From contig NZ_JABDQL010000025.1 in the NCBI RefSeq assembly GCF_013042245.1, positions 1 to 64,000 on the forward strand: DNA of 64,000 bases. Reading direction: 5' to 3'. A program made the translations under genes and the position numbers. Under the pieces are notes generated by a model. That model was not told where the DNA came from. It ran no database searches and worked only from the letters and a program-made list of their open reading frames with translations. Positions 37,615-48,357 of the stretch are shown here, piece by piece. The stretch comes from Winogradskyella sp. (GTDB taxonomy: Bacteria; Bacteroidota; Bacteroidia; Flavobacteriales; Flavobacteriaceae). The number at the start of each line of letters is the position of its first letter. Positions within the stretch are counted from its first letter, which is position 1.

Positions 37615-37658
37615 ATCTTGATTGTAAAACTACAATCAAACTTGGTATGTTATAATTG

Positions 37659-37730
37659 AGCGAAAGATGGGATTTGAACCCACGACCTCCACCTTGGCAA
37701 GGTGATGCTCTACCCCTGAGCTACTTTCGC
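37659..37730 (-). tRNA. tRNA-Gly (GCC)
   Basis: Minus strand GCGAAAGTAGCTCAGGGGTAGAGCATCACCTTGCCAAGGTGGAGGTCGTGGGTTCAAATCCCATCTTTCGCT; anticodon GCC. Confidence 0.96.
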
Positions 37731-37838
37731 AATTTTTTAATGAACTAATTCGCTTTTAAAGCGGAAGCAAATTTAAACTATTTATTAAAAATGCAAAGTA
37801 TATTTTAAAAATAAATTGAAATTATTTTTATAAGAATT

Positions 37839-40451
37839 TTAAGCTTGTTTTTTCTTTTGAAGCATGCGTTTTATTTCATTCAGTTTCATTAACGCTTCAA
37901 CAGGAGTTAATGTGTCTATGTCGGTATGTAAGATTTCATCTTTAATTTCTTCTAATAACGGGTCATCTAAATTGAAAAAGCTTAATTGTAAATCATCATT
38001 TAAGTTTTTTACTTTATCTGTTAACTCTTCGCTAGAATGTGACTTTTCAAGTTTTGATAAAATTTTATTTGCACGTCGTATCACTTGTTGCGGCATTCCT
38101 GCCATTTTTGCAACATGTATACCAAAGCTATGCTCACTTCCACCTTCTACCAACTTCCGTACAAAAAGCACATTATCTTTAAGTTCTTTAACGGCAACAT
38201 TGAAGTTTTTAATTCTTCCAAATGTCTCCGTCATTTCATTTAACTCATGATAATGCGTAGCGAAAAGTGTTTTAGGTTGTGCTGGATGTTCGTGCAAATA
38301 TTCGCTAATTGCCCAGGCAATAGAAATGCCATCATACGTGCTTGTTCCGCGACCAATCTCGTCGAGAAGTACTAAGCTTCGTTTTGAAATATTATTCAAA
38401 ATAGAAGCTGTTTCATTCATCTCTACCATAAATGTAGATTCGCCCATTGAGATGTTATCACTGGCACCAACACGCGTAAAGATCTTATCTACTAAACCAA
38501 TTCTCGCTTCTTTTGCAGGCACAAAACTCCCAATTTGAGCCAATAAAACAATCAATGCTGTTTGCCTTAAAATCGCTGATTTACCTGACATATTTGGTCC
38601 AGTTATCATTATAATTTGTTGGGATGCTCTATCTAAAAAAACATCGTTGGCAATATATGCTTCGCCAAGTGGCAATTGCCTTTCGATTACAGGATGACGC
38701 CCATCCTTTATTTCTAAATCATAACTATCGTCAATCTGCGGATAATTGTAATCGTTTGCTTTTGCCAAACTTGCAAATCCGCATAAACAATCAAGTTGCC
38801 CAATTAATTGAGCATTTTGTTGTACTTGTAAAATAAACTGGTGCATCCAAGTGACCAAATCAACAAATAATTGCTGTTCTATGGCTAGAATTCGCTCTTC
38901 AGCACCGAGAATTTTAGCTTCGTATTGTTTTAATTCTTCAGTAATGTAACGTTCAGCATTAACCAATGTTTGCTTTCGTATCCATTCTCCAGGCACTTTA
39001 TCTTTATGAAGATTGCGAACTTCTATATAATAACCAAACACATTATTTGAGGCTATTTTAAGCGAGGTTATTCCAGTACGCTCACTTTCACGTTGCAGCA
39101 TACTATCTAGATAGTCTTTACCAGATTTTGACAAACCTCTAAGCTCATCTAACTCTGCTGAGAAACCTTCTGCTATTGTATGACCTTTTAAAACATTTAC
39201 CGGTGCTTCCTCGTTAAGTGTTTCTTTAATTTTTTCACGAAGCAGATCGCAATTATTCAAATTACCACCGAGAATTTTTAAGGCTTCATTATCGCACGCT
39301 CGAGCAACAGATTTAATCGGGACAATCGCTTCCAACGAATTTTTAAGCTGAATAACTTCTCTTGGACTCACCTTTGTAGTCGCAATTTTTGATATCAAAC
39401 GTTCTATGTCGCCGATGTGCTTTATTTGATTCTGGATTTTTTGTAATTCCGATTCATTATTCAATAAATACTGTACAACCTCATGACGCTGTTTTATCTT
39501 ATCGGCATGTTTCAACGGTAACGCCAACCAACGTTTCAAAGTACGCCCACCCATTGCAGAAATCGTTTTATCTATAACATTTATAAGCGTGACAGCGTTG
39601 GTGTTTGTAGAATGGTATAATTCTAAATTTCGGATGGTAAATTTATCCATCCAAACATAATCGTCAGTTGCAATTCTTGAAATTGTTGTAATATGCTCCA
39701 ACTTATTATGCCGCGTTTCACTTAAATAATGAAGCACAACACCTGAAGCAATTATACCTTCGTATAAATCTTCAATACCATAACCTTTTAATGTTTTTGT
39801 ATCGAAGTGTTTTATTAATGTTTCATTAGCATAATCGGCTTGAAACACCCAATCTTCGAGATAAAAAGTATGAAAATCATTTCCGAAGGTTTCAGTAAAC
39901 TCATTTCTACATTTTTTTGAAATTAAAACTTCACTCGGACTAAAATTTTGAAGTAATTTATCTGCATATTCTGCATTACCTTGTGACGTTAAAAACTCGC
40001 CTGTAGAAACATCTAAAAACGAAATACCAATGTACTTTTTATCAAAGTGAACAGCACATAAAAAGTTGTTCGATTTAGAATGTAAGATATCATCATTAAG
40101 TGCAACACCTGGCGTTACCAATTCTGTCACACCTCGTTTTACAATTTTTTTAGTTTGTTTTGGGTCTTCGAGTTGGTCACAAATTGCCACACGTTCTCCA
40201 GCTTTAACCAACTTTGGCAAATAGGTATTTAATGAATGATGCGGAAAACCCGCCAATTCTGTTTCACTCTCACTACCTGCACCGCGTTTAGTTAAAATAA
40301 TATCTAAAATCTTAGAAGCTTTTATGGCATCACTACCAAAAGTCTCATAAAAATCCCCAACACGAAATAACAACAAAGCATCAGGGTACTTTACCTTTAT
40401 AGCATTGTATTGCTTCATTAGTGGTGTTACTTTTTTTACCTTTTTAGCCAA
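37839..40451 (-). CDS. mutS: DNA mismatch repair protein MutS
   Basis: [34 protein letters not shown]; Walker [50 protein letters not shown]. Confidence 0.98.
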   Translation of the reverse strand: MAKKVKKVTPLMKQYNAIKVKYPDALLLFRVGDFYETFGSDAIKASKILDIILTKRGAGSESETELAGFPHHSLNTYLPKLVKAGERVAICDQLEDPKQTKKIVKRGVTELVTPGVALNDDILHSKSNNFLCAVHFDKKYIGISFLDVSTGEFLTSQGNAEYADKLLQNFSPSEVLISKKCRNEFTETFGNDFHTFYLEDWVFQADYANETLIKHFDTKTLKGYGIEDLYEGIIASGVVLHYLSETRHNKLEHITTISRIATDDYVWMDKFTIRNLELYHSTNTNAVTLINVIDKTISAMGGRTLKRWLALPLKHADKIKQRHEVVQYLLNNESELQKIQNQIKHIGDIERLISKIATTKVSPREVIQLKNSLEAIVPIKSVARACDNEALKILGGNLNNCDLLREKIKETLNEEAPVNVLKGHTIAEGFSAELDELRGLSKSGKDYLDSMLQRESERTGITSLKIASNNVFGYYIEVRNLHKDKVPGEWIRKQTLVNAERYITEELKQYEAKILGAEERILAIEQQLFVDLVTWMHQFILQVQQNAQLIGQLDCLCGFASLAKANDYNYPQIDDSYDLEIKDGRHPVIERQLPLGEAYIANDVFLDRASQQIIMITGPNMSGKSAILRQTALIVLLAQIGSFVPAKEARIGLVDKIFTRVGASDNISMGESTFMVEMNETASILNNISKRSLVLLDEIGRGTSTYDGISIAWAISEYLHEHPAQPKTLFATHYHELNEMTETFGRIKNFNVAVKELKDNVLFVRKLVEGGSEHSFGIHVAKMAGMPQQVIRRANKILSKLEKSHSSEELTDKVKNLNDDLQLSFFNLDDPLLEEIKDEILHTDIDTLTPVEALMKLNEIKRMLQKKKQA

Positions 40452-40573
40452 GAGTTTTGTGTATTTTTGCCGAGATAGTTATCGGGATTGTAAGATTGCT
40501 AATGTAGCTAAATACCTTAGTTTTATAAAGCGATTATACTAGAAGTTATCTACAAAAAAACCAAGATTTCAAC

Positions 40574-41113
40574 ATGCGAAAATTAAAAAATAGCGAATTA
40601 GACCGTTTAGATATTAGCGAATTTAAACAGGCAGAAAAATCGCCAATAATTATTGTTTTAGATAATATTAGAAGTCTAAATAATATCGGTTCTGTCTTTA
40701 GAACAAGCGATGCGTTTTTGATTGAAAAAATCTATTTATGTGGCATAACAGCAAAACCGCCTCATAACGATATCCGTAAAACCGCCTTAGGAAGCACCGA
40801 AACGGTAACTTGGGAATATGCCAAAAATACTATTGAAGTTATCGAAAAACTAAAATCCGAAAACGTAAAAATTTGCGCAATCGAACAAGTAGAAAACGCC
40901 ACAATGCTCAACGATTTTAAACCTCAACCTGAAAATAAACACGCCTTTGTTTTTGGAAATGAAGTTAAAGGTGTATCTCAAGATGTTGTTGATGCTAGTG
41001 ATGTGGTTCTTGAAATTCCACAATTTGGAACGAAGCATTCTTTGAACATTTCTGTGAGTTGTGGTGTTGTGGTTTGGGATGTTTTTGCGAAGTTAAAAAA
41101 GAAGCCTATCTAA
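40574..41113 (+). CDS. TrmH/SpoU-family RNA 2'-O-methyltransferase
   Basis: VLDNIRSLNNIGSVFRTSDAF, FVFGNEVKGVSQDV, LEIPQFGTKHSLNISVSCGVVVWD motifs. Confidence 0.92.
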   Translation: MRKLKNSELDRLDISEFKQAEKSPIIIVLDNIRSLNNIGSVFRTSDAFLIEKIYLCGITAKPPHNDIRKTALGSTETVTWEYAKNTIEVIEKLKSENVKICAIEQVENATMLNDFKPQPENKHAFVFGNEVKGVSQDVVDASDVVLEIPQFGTKHSLNISVSCGVVVWDVFAKLKKKPI

Positions 41114-41161
41114 ATCTTTCCTGAGGAAGACTTTTTTACTATTGCCTTAAAGTTAAATCTA

Positions 41162-41815
41162 TTGAAAAATTTAAAAAAATCTTGGCCAACAAAAGCCGTA
41201 ATGCAACAAATCTACGAGCAGCATTTTTGGGGTGGAAATGATTATGATTTTTATTCTGGAGAAGGCTCACATAAAGCTAAAATTATTGAAGCTTATATTG
41301 AAGCTGTATCTGAGTTTCTAAAGTCAAAGAACAATACACTTACAGTTTTAGATTTGGGTTGTGGCGATTTTAATATTGGAAAACATTTTGTACCCTATTC
41401 TAAAAAATATATTGCAGTAGATATTGTAGATAATTTGATTAAAAGAAATATAACTAAATTTCAAGTTGAAAATTTAGAATTCCGCTGTCTTGATATTTCA
41501 AAAGATAAATTACCAAAAGCAGATTGCGTGATTTTAAGACAAGTGCTTCAGCATCTATCTAACTCTGAAATTAAAGCTATTTTAAAAATGCTTTCAAACT
41601 ATAAATATATTATCTTAACGGAGCATTTACCCTTGGGAGATTTTACGCCGAATAAAGATAAGGTCACTAACTTAGGTATTCGTTTAAAGCAAAATAGCGG
41701 AGTTACTGTTTTGGCTTCGCCTTTTAACTTTAAAATTTCATCGAAAAGGGTTTTAAACGAAATTGTTTTAGAAAATAGTAAAGGTAGAATTGAGACACTC
41801 TTGCTTACCTTATAG
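41162..41815 (+). CDS. Class I SAM-dependent methyltransferase
   Basis: Motif I VLDLGCGDFNIGKHF; VILRQVLQHLSNSEI; start codon appears to be TTG. Confidence 0.8.
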   Translation: MKNLKKSWPTKAVMQQIYEQHFWGGNDYDFYSGEGSHKAKIIEAYIEAVSEFLKSKNNTLTVLDLGCGDFNIGKHFVPYSKKYIAVDIVDNLIKRNITKFQVENLEFRCLDISKDKLPKADCVILRQVLQHLSNSEIKAILKMLSNYKYIILTEHLPLGDFTPNKDKVTNLGIRLKQNSGVTVLASPFNFKISSKRVLNEIVLENSKGRIETLLLTL

Positions 41816-42308
41816 GAATCCAAATTTCCTCCTCATTTTCTACTTGCATTGGGTTGTAGCTTGGTGGTAATTTTTCGAAATGCGGACGATTATCCAACTC
41901 AAAGTTTTTTGATGCTAACCAAGTAGAATGTAGTTCGCGCCACAATTCAATAAATTGTTGCACTGAACCTTTAAAATTAATCACTACGTATTTTCCTTTT
42001 GAAATGGTTAACGTATCCAAACCTTCTGGTATGTTATTAAAATTATTGACCATTACTCCAATCCATTTTTCAAACGTTTGATGCGGATTAAATTTTTCAA
42101 AATCAAAAGTATCATACTGTTGAAGTGAAATCGTAAAATCATCTGCACGTTCGTCTATTTCGCTCAACCTTGGCATAAATTTTCGTGCTATTTGCCTAGT
42201 AATTTGACCATTATTAGTAAAACTTACTTCAGCTTTTACACCGACAATTTTAATGCTACCTAATTCAACTATCTTGTACTCCATCAATTTAATTGGTTTA
42301 ATATCCAA
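41805..42308 (-). CDS. GyrI-like/AraC effector-binding domain protein
   Basis: MEYKIVELGSIKIVGVKAEVSFTN...GKYVVINFKGSVQQFIELWRELHSTWLASKNFELDNRPHFEKLP; start may be MEYKIV. Confidence 0.75.
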   Translation of the reverse strand: MDIKPIKLMEYKIVELGSIKIVGVKAEVSFTNNGQITRQIARKFMPRLSEIDERADDFTISLQQYDTFDFEKFNPHQTFEKWIGVMVNNFNNIPEGLDTLTISKGKYVVINFKGSVQQFIELWRELHSTWLASKNFELDNRPHFEKLPPSYNPMQVENEEEIWIPIR

Positions 42309-43408
42309 AGATAATCTTCTCTGTTTTTTACAAAATCCCGATCAGAAATATCAATGATTTTAACGTTTAAATCTGTTTGAGATTTTAAAAACTCTAAATA
42401 TCTTGAATTTAATTTTTCGAGATATTCATCCTTGATATCACTCTCATACTTTCGCCCACGCTGTTTTATATTGGCTTGTAAACGCTCTGTGTTTTGATAG
42501 AGGTATACATACAAATCTGGCTTTGCAATGTCTTTATATACTTGATAAAATAATTTAAGATACAAACGGAATTCATCTTCAGGCAAGGTCACTTTAGAGA
42601 AAATCAGTGATTTATTAACGTCGTAGTCACTAACCATAAAATCTTTAAACAAGTCTAATTGCGATAAATCGTCACTAATTTGTTGATATCTATCTGCCAA
42701 AAAAGACATCTCTAAAGTAAAAGCATAGCGTTCAGGTTCCTTATAGAACTTTGGTAAAAACGGATTATCTGCAAAACGTTCTAAAATAAGTTTTGCATTA
42801 AAATCGTTTGAAATTTTATTTGCTAAACTTGTTTTTCCTGCGCCAATGTTTCCTTCAATTGCAATGTAATTGTAGTTTCCAAATGTGTAAGACTTTCTTG
42901 GGTTTTTAAGCCAAATATTAATCGATTCAATTTCTGAACCGTCTTCACAGACTTCAAAAAGCTCTTCAATGGTCTTATCCAAAATAGGATGTTTAAAATC
43001 TTTTACAATATTTAGTAAAGGCTGTAAAACAAACTTTCGGTTTTGGATTTGTGGATGTGGGACAATGAGATTTTTCTCGTTAATAACCTCATCTTCAAAA
43101 AGTAAAATATCTAAATCTATCTCTCGAGACTGATAGCCGTTTTCAGATTTTTTTGTTCTTCCGAGTTGCTTTTCTATATCCTGTAAAATCTTAAGAAGTT
43201 TCCTTGGCTTCAGCTCTGTTTCTACTACAATGCAAGCATTATAAAAATCATCACCATCAAAACCAACAGCGGATGTTTTGTATACGTTAGATAGCTTTTT
43301 TATAGCACCAATGTTTTTAAAAATAGTATCTACAGCCAACTGCAAATATTGCAATTTGTTTCCCTTATTACTGCCTAGTGCTATGTAAACGCGTTTTGGT
43401 GGTTTCAT
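42284..43408 (-). CDS. folK: Bifunctional HPPK (FolK) - deoxynucleoside kinase fusion
   Basis: N-terminal VYIALGSNKGNKLQYLQLAVD and SREIDLDILLFEDEVI (HPPK); C-terminal YIAIEGNIGAGKTSLANKIS P-loop with dNK-type LERFADNPFLPKFY. Confidence 0.93.
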   Translation of the reverse strand: MKPPKRVYIALGSNKGNKLQYLQLAVDTIFKNIGAIKKLSNVYKTSAVGFDGDDFYNACIVVETELKPRKLLKILQDIEKQLGRTKKSENGYQSREIDLDILLFEDEVINEKNLIVPHPQIQNRKFVLQPLLNIVKDFKHPILDKTIEELFEVCEDGSEIESINIWLKNPRKSYTFGNYNYIAIEGNIGAGKTSLANKISNDFNAKLILERFADNPFLPKFYKEPERYAFTLEMSFLADRYQQISDDLSQLDLFKDFMVSDYDVNKSLIFSKVTLPEDEFRLYLKLFYQVYKDIAKPDLYVYLYQNTERLQANIKQRGRKYESDIKDEYLEKLNSRYLEFLKSQTDLNVKIIDISDRDFVKNREDYLWILNQLN

Positions 43409-43478
43409 TGGATTGGCAAAATAATCAAAAGAAATATTAATAGATTATCTTTACATCAACTATTTATTAACGATTTTA

Positions 43479-44183
43479 ATGCAGTTAAAGGACAAACTTC
43501 TTGCCCAACGTATATATCTTTTTTTGGGCGCACTATTCATAACATCTTTAGTTGTATCTAACCTTATTTTTCAGAAGTTTTTTTATTGGTATCCTATAGA
43601 CGTAGAGATTTTTGGTTCTAAACTTTTTGAAATTTCAGTAGGGATTTTACCCTACCCTATTACATTCTTAATTACAGATTTAATTAGTGAAATCTATGGT
43701 AAAAAACGAGCTAATGATATTGTTATAGCTGGTATTTTTGCATCTTTATTTTCAGTAGGTATCATTTTAGTGGCAGATTATGTACCCGCTTTAGACAATT
43801 CGCCTTTAGACGATAAGACTTTTAAATTTGTATTTAGCAAAACTATAATTGCTGTAGGTTCAAGTATGTTTGCATACCTATTTGCACAATTTATAGATAT
43901 TAAAATTTACCATTTCTGGAAAAACCTTACCAAAGGAAAACACTTATGGCTACGCAATAATTTTTCTACATGGATTTCACAATTTTTAGATACATTATCC
44001 ATAATAACATTACTATGCTATTTTGGTGTTTTACCTTGGGACAGTTTTCAAGGCTTACTCCTTAGCGGCTTTTTATTTAAAGTTTTGGTGGCTTTTTTTG
44101 ATACCCCTTTTCTATATCTAGGCGTATACTTTTTCAGAAAGCGTTTTAAACTTAAAGTTAATGAAGAAATAGATTTAATCTAA
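43479..44183 (+). CDS. Queuosine precursor transporter (YhhQ/VUT family)
   Basis: Polytopic; LPYPITFLITDLISEIYGKKRAND and LRNNFSTWISQFLDTL. Confidence 0.9.
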   Translation: MQLKDKLLAQRIYLFLGALFITSLVVSNLIFQKFFYWYPIDVEIFGSKLFEISVGILPYPITFLITDLISEIYGKKRANDIVIAGIFASLFSVGIILVADYVPALDNSPLDDKTFKFVFSKTIIAVGSSMFAYLFAQFIDIKIYHFWKNLTKGKHLWLRNNFSTWISQFLDTLSIITLLCYFGVLPWDSFQGLLLSGFLFKVLVAFFDTPFLYLGVYFFRKRFKLKVNEEIDLI

Positions 44184-44290
44184 AGCCGAAGAAAATCCTA
44201 AAATCTTCATAATCTTAGTATAAATTCAGTCTTTTAGATTGTTTTTTTGTATTATAACAAAGACTTTTACGTTACAATTAATTCTTTATG

Positions 44291-44379
44291 AAACAAGCAT
44301 GCTAAACATATTATCACCCAAAGGAATGATTAAGAGCGAACAGCATGTGTCTTAAAAAAACAATACATATAAATACATG
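44291..44379 (+). repeat. ~90-bp dispersed repeat, copy B (ends at the AsmA-like start codon)
   Basis: AAACAAGCATGCTAAACATATTATCACCCAAAGGAATGATTAAGAGCGAACAGCATGTGTCTTAAAAAAACAATACATATAAATACATG; inverted relative to 27567-27656. Confidence 0.93.
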
Positions 44380-47010
44380 AAAAAAATATTCAAAATACTC
44401 GGTATTTTACTTACCATTTTTTTAGTTATACTCATAAGTGTTCCGTTCTTTCTAGAATCTAAAATAGATGCTATCGTTCAAAATTATGCTGATAAAAATC
44501 TTAATGCAGATTTAAGTTTTGAAGACATTAGCTTAAGTCTAATCAGTAGTTTCCCAAAAGCAAAGGTTAGTGTAGAAAATATGAAAATTGCAACCAAAAC
44601 TCCTTTTGAAAACGAGACTTTAGCCGCCGCAAAAAATCTATCTTTTGAAATGCCTTTGAGAGAACTTTTTAAAGGCTCCGAAGAACCTTTGACCATTAAC
44701 CAAATTATTGCAGATGAGTTGTTATTAACTCTAAAAACAAATGCTTCTGGAAATGTTAATTATAATATTGTGAAGCCTTCTGAAGATACTCAAAACAATA
44801 GTGCATCTGAATCAAAAGCCTTTAGTTTTGATATTGAACATTATGAGATTAACAATAGTGCTTTTACATACGTAGACGAGGAAAGTAATACAAAGCTCTA
44901 TGCCACTGAAATTAATCATAGTGGTAATGGTATTTTTTCTGGTGGCCTTTCAGAATTAGACACAAAAACCAAAGGTAAGATAAGCCTGTCCATAGATAAT
45001 ACAGAATATTTAAGTAATAACATCGTAAAACTCGACGCCCTAATTGATTTGGATTTAGAGCAAAACAAATACACCTTTAAGGACAATACTGGTTTTATTA
45101 ATGCACTTCCATTAGAGTTTAAAGGCTATGTTCAACTTGTGGAAAAAGGTCAAGAAATTGACATTAGTTTTAAGAATCCGGAATCTTCATTTAAATCATT
45201 TTTAGCAGTTATACCAAAATCTTACGCCAAAAATATTGAAGATGTTAGTACTTCGGGAAATTTTACCCTAAACGGAAAAATTAAAGGTTTGGTTTCTGAT
45301 AAGACAATTCCAACTCTTAATATCAAAATCAATTCTAATAACGCTTCCTTTAGATATCCAGACTTACCCAAAAAAGTAGAAAATATTGTCATCGACGCAT
45401 CCTTAAAAAATACAACAGGTAATGTTGACGATACTTATATAGACATCAATACGCTTAATTTTAAAATAGACGAAGATGCTTTTAAGTCGGAAGCACATAT
45501 CAAAAATCTTACTGGAAATATAGTGGTAGATGCCAACCTTGATGGAGTTCTTAACTTAGCCAACATTACTAAAGCATATCCTGTTGAATTAGACAATCAA
45601 CTAAGCGGTATTTTGAAAGGAAAACTCAATACAGCTTTTGACTTTAATGCAATTGAAACTAATGCTTATCAACGAATAAAAAATAATGGAACTGTTTCTG
45701 TTGAAGATTTTATTTTTTCGTCTGAAGACATTGTAAATCCTATTCAGATTAATACCGCTGAATTAAGCTTTCGACCTGGTAGAGTAACTCTAAATAAATT
45801 TGAAGCCTTAACAGGAAAAAGTGATATCAACGCAACTGGACAAATAGATAATCTTCTCGGTTTTCTACTGAGTGACAAAAAACTGCAAGGCGATTTTAAA
45901 GTCACTTCCAACAACTTTGTGATTTCAGATTTTATGGTTGAAGATGAAGCTGCTTCCGAAACATCTAACAAATCGACTTCAGATACAGAATCCCTAAAAA
46001 TTCCAGAATTTTTAGATTGTACCGTCTTTGCGAATGCACAAAACGTGGTTTATGATAATTTAAATCTTAAAAACGTTAGCGGAACACTTAGAATTAAAGA
46101 CCAAAATGCGAGTTTAAGTCAAATGACCACTGATCTATTTGATGGCAAATTAGCAATTAACGGCAATGTATCTACAAAAGGCAAAAAACCTAAGTTTGAT
46201 ATGGCGTTAGGCATGCAAGAGTTTGATATTTCTCAATCTTTTAGAGATTTAGATTTACTAAAAGTCTTAGCTCCTATTGCAAAAGTATTGCAAGGAAAAC
46301 TCAATTCTACCATACAATTAAATGGAGTTTTGGATGAAAATTTTTCTCCAGATTTAAATACTATTTCTGGCGATGCTTTAGCTGAATTAATAACTACAGA
46401 ACTATCGGCTTCTAAAAGTAAAATTCTCGAAGGTTTAGATCGTAAATTCAACTTTATAGACTTTGAAGATTTAGATTTAAAAGACCTTAAAACCAAGTTA
46501 AGTTTTGAAAATGGACAAGTTTCAGTAAAGCCTTTCACTATAAATTATAAAGATATCCCAATTGAGGTCTCCGGAACACATAGTTTTTCAAATACTATGA
46601 ATTACAATGCAGTACTACAAGTCCCAGCAAAGTATTTAGGCACAGAGGTGAATACTTTGATTAATAAGATTAATGATGCTGAAGTAAACAAAATCACGAT
46701 ACCGGTTACTGCGAAAATTGGAGGCACATTTTCGCAACCAAATATCACTACGGATTTAAATAGTGGTGTTTCTGATTTAACAAAACAACTTATCGAAATT
46801 CAAAAACAAAAACTTATTAATAAGGGTACTGATAAAGTCAACGACTTGTTAGGTGGTCTTTTAGGAGGAAATACAAAAAAGTCAACAGATTCGACAAAAG
46901 TAGACTCTACAACGACTAATCCTAAGGATAATATAAAGGATGGTGTAAAAAATATCTTGGGTGGAATTCTGAAAAAGAAGAAAAAACAGCCAGATTCGAC
47001 CAAAAATTGA
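44377..47010 (+). CDS. AsmA-family outer-membrane/lipid transport-type protein
   Basis: N-terminal TM helix; repeated DxSFEDISLSLISSFPKAKVSVENM; C-terminal AsmA-like VLQVPAKYLGTEVN...TVTAKIGGTFSQPNI pattern. Confidence 0.85.
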   Translation: MKKIFKILGILLTIFLVILISVPFFLESKIDAIVQNYADKNLNADLSFEDISLSLISSFPKAKVSVENMKIATKTPFENETLAAAKNLSFEMPLRELFKGSEEPLTINQIIADELLLTLKTNASGNVNYNIVKPSEDTQNNSASESKAFSFDIEHYEINNSAFTYVDEESNTKLYATEINHSGNGIFSGGLSELDTKTKGKISLSIDNTEYLSNNIVKLDALIDLDLEQNKYTFKDNTGFINALPLEFKGYVQLVEKGQEIDISFKNPESSFKSFLAVIPKSYAKNIEDVSTSGNFTLNGKIKGLVSDKTIPTLNIKINSNNASFRYPDLPKKVENIVIDASLKNTTGNVDDTYIDINTLNFKIDEDAFKSEAHIKNLTGNIVVDANLDGVLNLANITKAYPVELDNQLSGILKGKLNTAFDFNAIETNAYQRIKNNGTVSVEDFIFSSEDIVNPIQINTAELSFRPGRVTLNKFEALTGKSDINATGQIDNLLGFLLSDKKLQGDFKVTSNNFVISDFMVEDEAASETSNKSTSDTESLKIPEFLDCTVFANAQNVVYDNLNLKNVSGTLRIKDQNASLSQMTTDLFDGKLAINGNVSTKGKKPKFDMALGMQEFDISQSFRDLDLLKVLAPIAKVLQGKLNSTIQLNGVLDENFSPDLNTISGDALAELITTELSASKSKILEGLDRKFNFIDFEDLDLKDLKTKLSFENGQVSVKPFTINYKDIPIEVSGTHSFSNTMNYNAVLQVPAKYLGTEVNTLINKINDAEVNKITIPVTAKIGGTFSQPNITTDLNSGVSDLTKQLIEIQKQKLINKGTDKVNDLLGGLLGGNTKKSTDSTKVDSTTTNPKDNIKDGVKNILGGILKKKKKQPDSTKN

Positions 47011-47033
47011 TGTTTTTTTAGCTATTCTAAATA

Positions 47034-47062
47034 AAAATTAGTTAAACATAGCTAATTTTTTT
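47034..47062 (+). terminator. Terminator downstream of the AsmA-like gene
   Basis: AAAATTAG...CTAATTTT stem followed by T-run. Confidence 0.55.
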
Positions 47063-47117
47063 GGAATTGTCATTTATTACAGTAAGTTGTTATTTGGAAC
47101 AATTCTAAAAACTATAC

Positions 47118-47981
47118 ATGAGGCAATTAAAGATTACCAAGCAAGTAACAAACAGAGAGGACAAATCATTAGATAAGTACTTACACGATATAAGTAAAAT
47201 ACCATTGATAACTGCAGAAGAAGAAGTAGAGCTTGCACAACTTATTAAAAAAGGTAATCAACAAGCTCTAGATAAACTCACAAAAGCAAATTTAAGGTTT
47301 GTTGTTTCTGTAGCAAAACAATATCAAAATCAAGGCTTAAAATTACCAGACCTTATTAACGAAGGAAATGCTGGACTTGTAAAAGCAGCTAAACGTTTTG
47401 ACGAAACTAGAGGTTTTAAATTTATCTCTTACGCTGTATGGTGGATTCGACAAGCTATACTTCAAGCTTTGGCAGAGCAATCACGAATTGTGCGCCTACC
47501 ACTTAATAAAATTGGTACCATTAATAAAATTAGAAAAACTTACGCTTATTTGGAGCAAGTGAATCAAAGACCTCCTAATTCTGAAGAAATTGCAAGAGAA
47601 CTTGATATGAGCATAAGAGAAGTAAAAACTTCTATGAAAAACTCTGGTCGCCACCTTTCTATGGATGCGCCTTTAAAAGCTGATGAAGATTTTAGTCTTT
47701 ACGACGTGGTGTCTCAAAAAGATTCGCCAAGACCAGACAAAGAATTAATGCAAGAATCTCTAACTCTAGAGATTGAACGCCTATTAGACACTTTACCGTC
47801 TAAAGAAAGTGATGTCATAAAATTAAGTTTTGGTATAGGAGAAAAAAAACCAATGACTCTAGAAGAAATTGGACAAATCTTTGATGTTACCCGCGAACGT
47901 GTAAGACAAATAAGAGAAAAAGGAATTAGAAGATTAAAACATTCGAGCAAAAATAAAATCTTGAAAACCTATTTGGGGTAG
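47118..47981 (+). CDS. rpoD: Primary-type sigma-70 RNA polymerase sigma factor
   Basis: Regions 1.2/2 ([85 protein letters not shown]) and 4.2 ([28 protein letters not shown]). Confidence 0.96.
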   Translation: MRQLKITKQVTNREDKSLDKYLHDISKIPLITAEEEVELAQLIKKGNQQALDKLTKANLRFVVSVAKQYQNQGLKLPDLINEGNAGLVKAAKRFDETRGFKFISYAVWWIRQAILQALAEQSRIVRLPLNKIGTINKIRKTYAYLEQVNQRPPNSEEIARELDMSIREVKTSMKNSGRHLSMDAPLKADEDFSLYDVVSQKDSPRPDKELMQESLTLEIERLLDTLPSKESDVIKLSFGIGEKKPMTLEEIGQIFDVTRERVRQIREKGIRRLKHSSKNKILKTYLG

Positions 47982-48014
47982 TCTACTCTAAATGAGGAAA
48001 AAACTAAAAAAAAT

Positions 48015-48037
48015 TATAACTTATTTAATAAGTTATA
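48015..48037. promoter_or_regulatory. Perfect 23-bp dyad adjacent to putative rpsU promoter
   Basis: TATAACTTATT-T-AATAAGTTATA; followed after 1 bp by TATCTTCG (TAnnTTTG-like). Confidence 0.5.
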
Positions 48038-48084
48038 TTATCTTCGCACACTCTTTAGTAAAATAGACAATACAAAATACTGAT

Positions 48085-48279
48085 ATGATTAAAATAGAAA
48101 TCAAAGAAGGCGAAAACATAGAAAGAGCTCTTAAAAGATATAAGCGTAAGCATAGAAATGTTCAGATTATGCAAAACCTTAGAGAGTCTCGTTATTTTAC
48201 AAAGCCTTCTGTAAAGCGTAGAAGAGAAATCCAAAAGGCTTCTTATATTCAAGGTCTAAGAGACGCTGAGAATATATAA
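48085..48279 (+). CDS. rpsU: 30S ribosomal protein S21
   Basis: MIKIEIKEGENIERALKRYKRKHRNVQIMQNLRESRYFTKPSVKRRREIQKASYIQ. Confidence 0.97.
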   Translation: MIKIEIKEGENIERALKRYKRKHRNVQIMQNLRESRYFTKPSVKRRREIQKASYIQGLRDAENI

Positions 48280-48295
48280 GCTATAACATAAAATT

Positions 48296-48325
48296 AAAAA
48301 AGCGACCGATTAGGTCGCTTTTTTT
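48296..48325 (+). terminator. Rho-independent terminator downstream of rpsU
   Basis: AAAAAAGCGACC-GATTA-GGTCGCTTTTTT. Confidence 0.9.
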
Positions 48326-48357
48326 GAGCTCAAATTGTCAAAAAAACAACTTGCTCA

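Noticed and set aside
37531-37730. tRNA pair as integration site of a genomic island carrying the PUL
   Set aside because: tRNAs lie between the PUL and mutS, but no integrase and no direct repeat of the tRNA 3' end was seen at the other boundary in the window.
48055-48252. 65-aa minus-strand ORF
   Set aside because: Antisense to rpsU, which has unmistakable homology.
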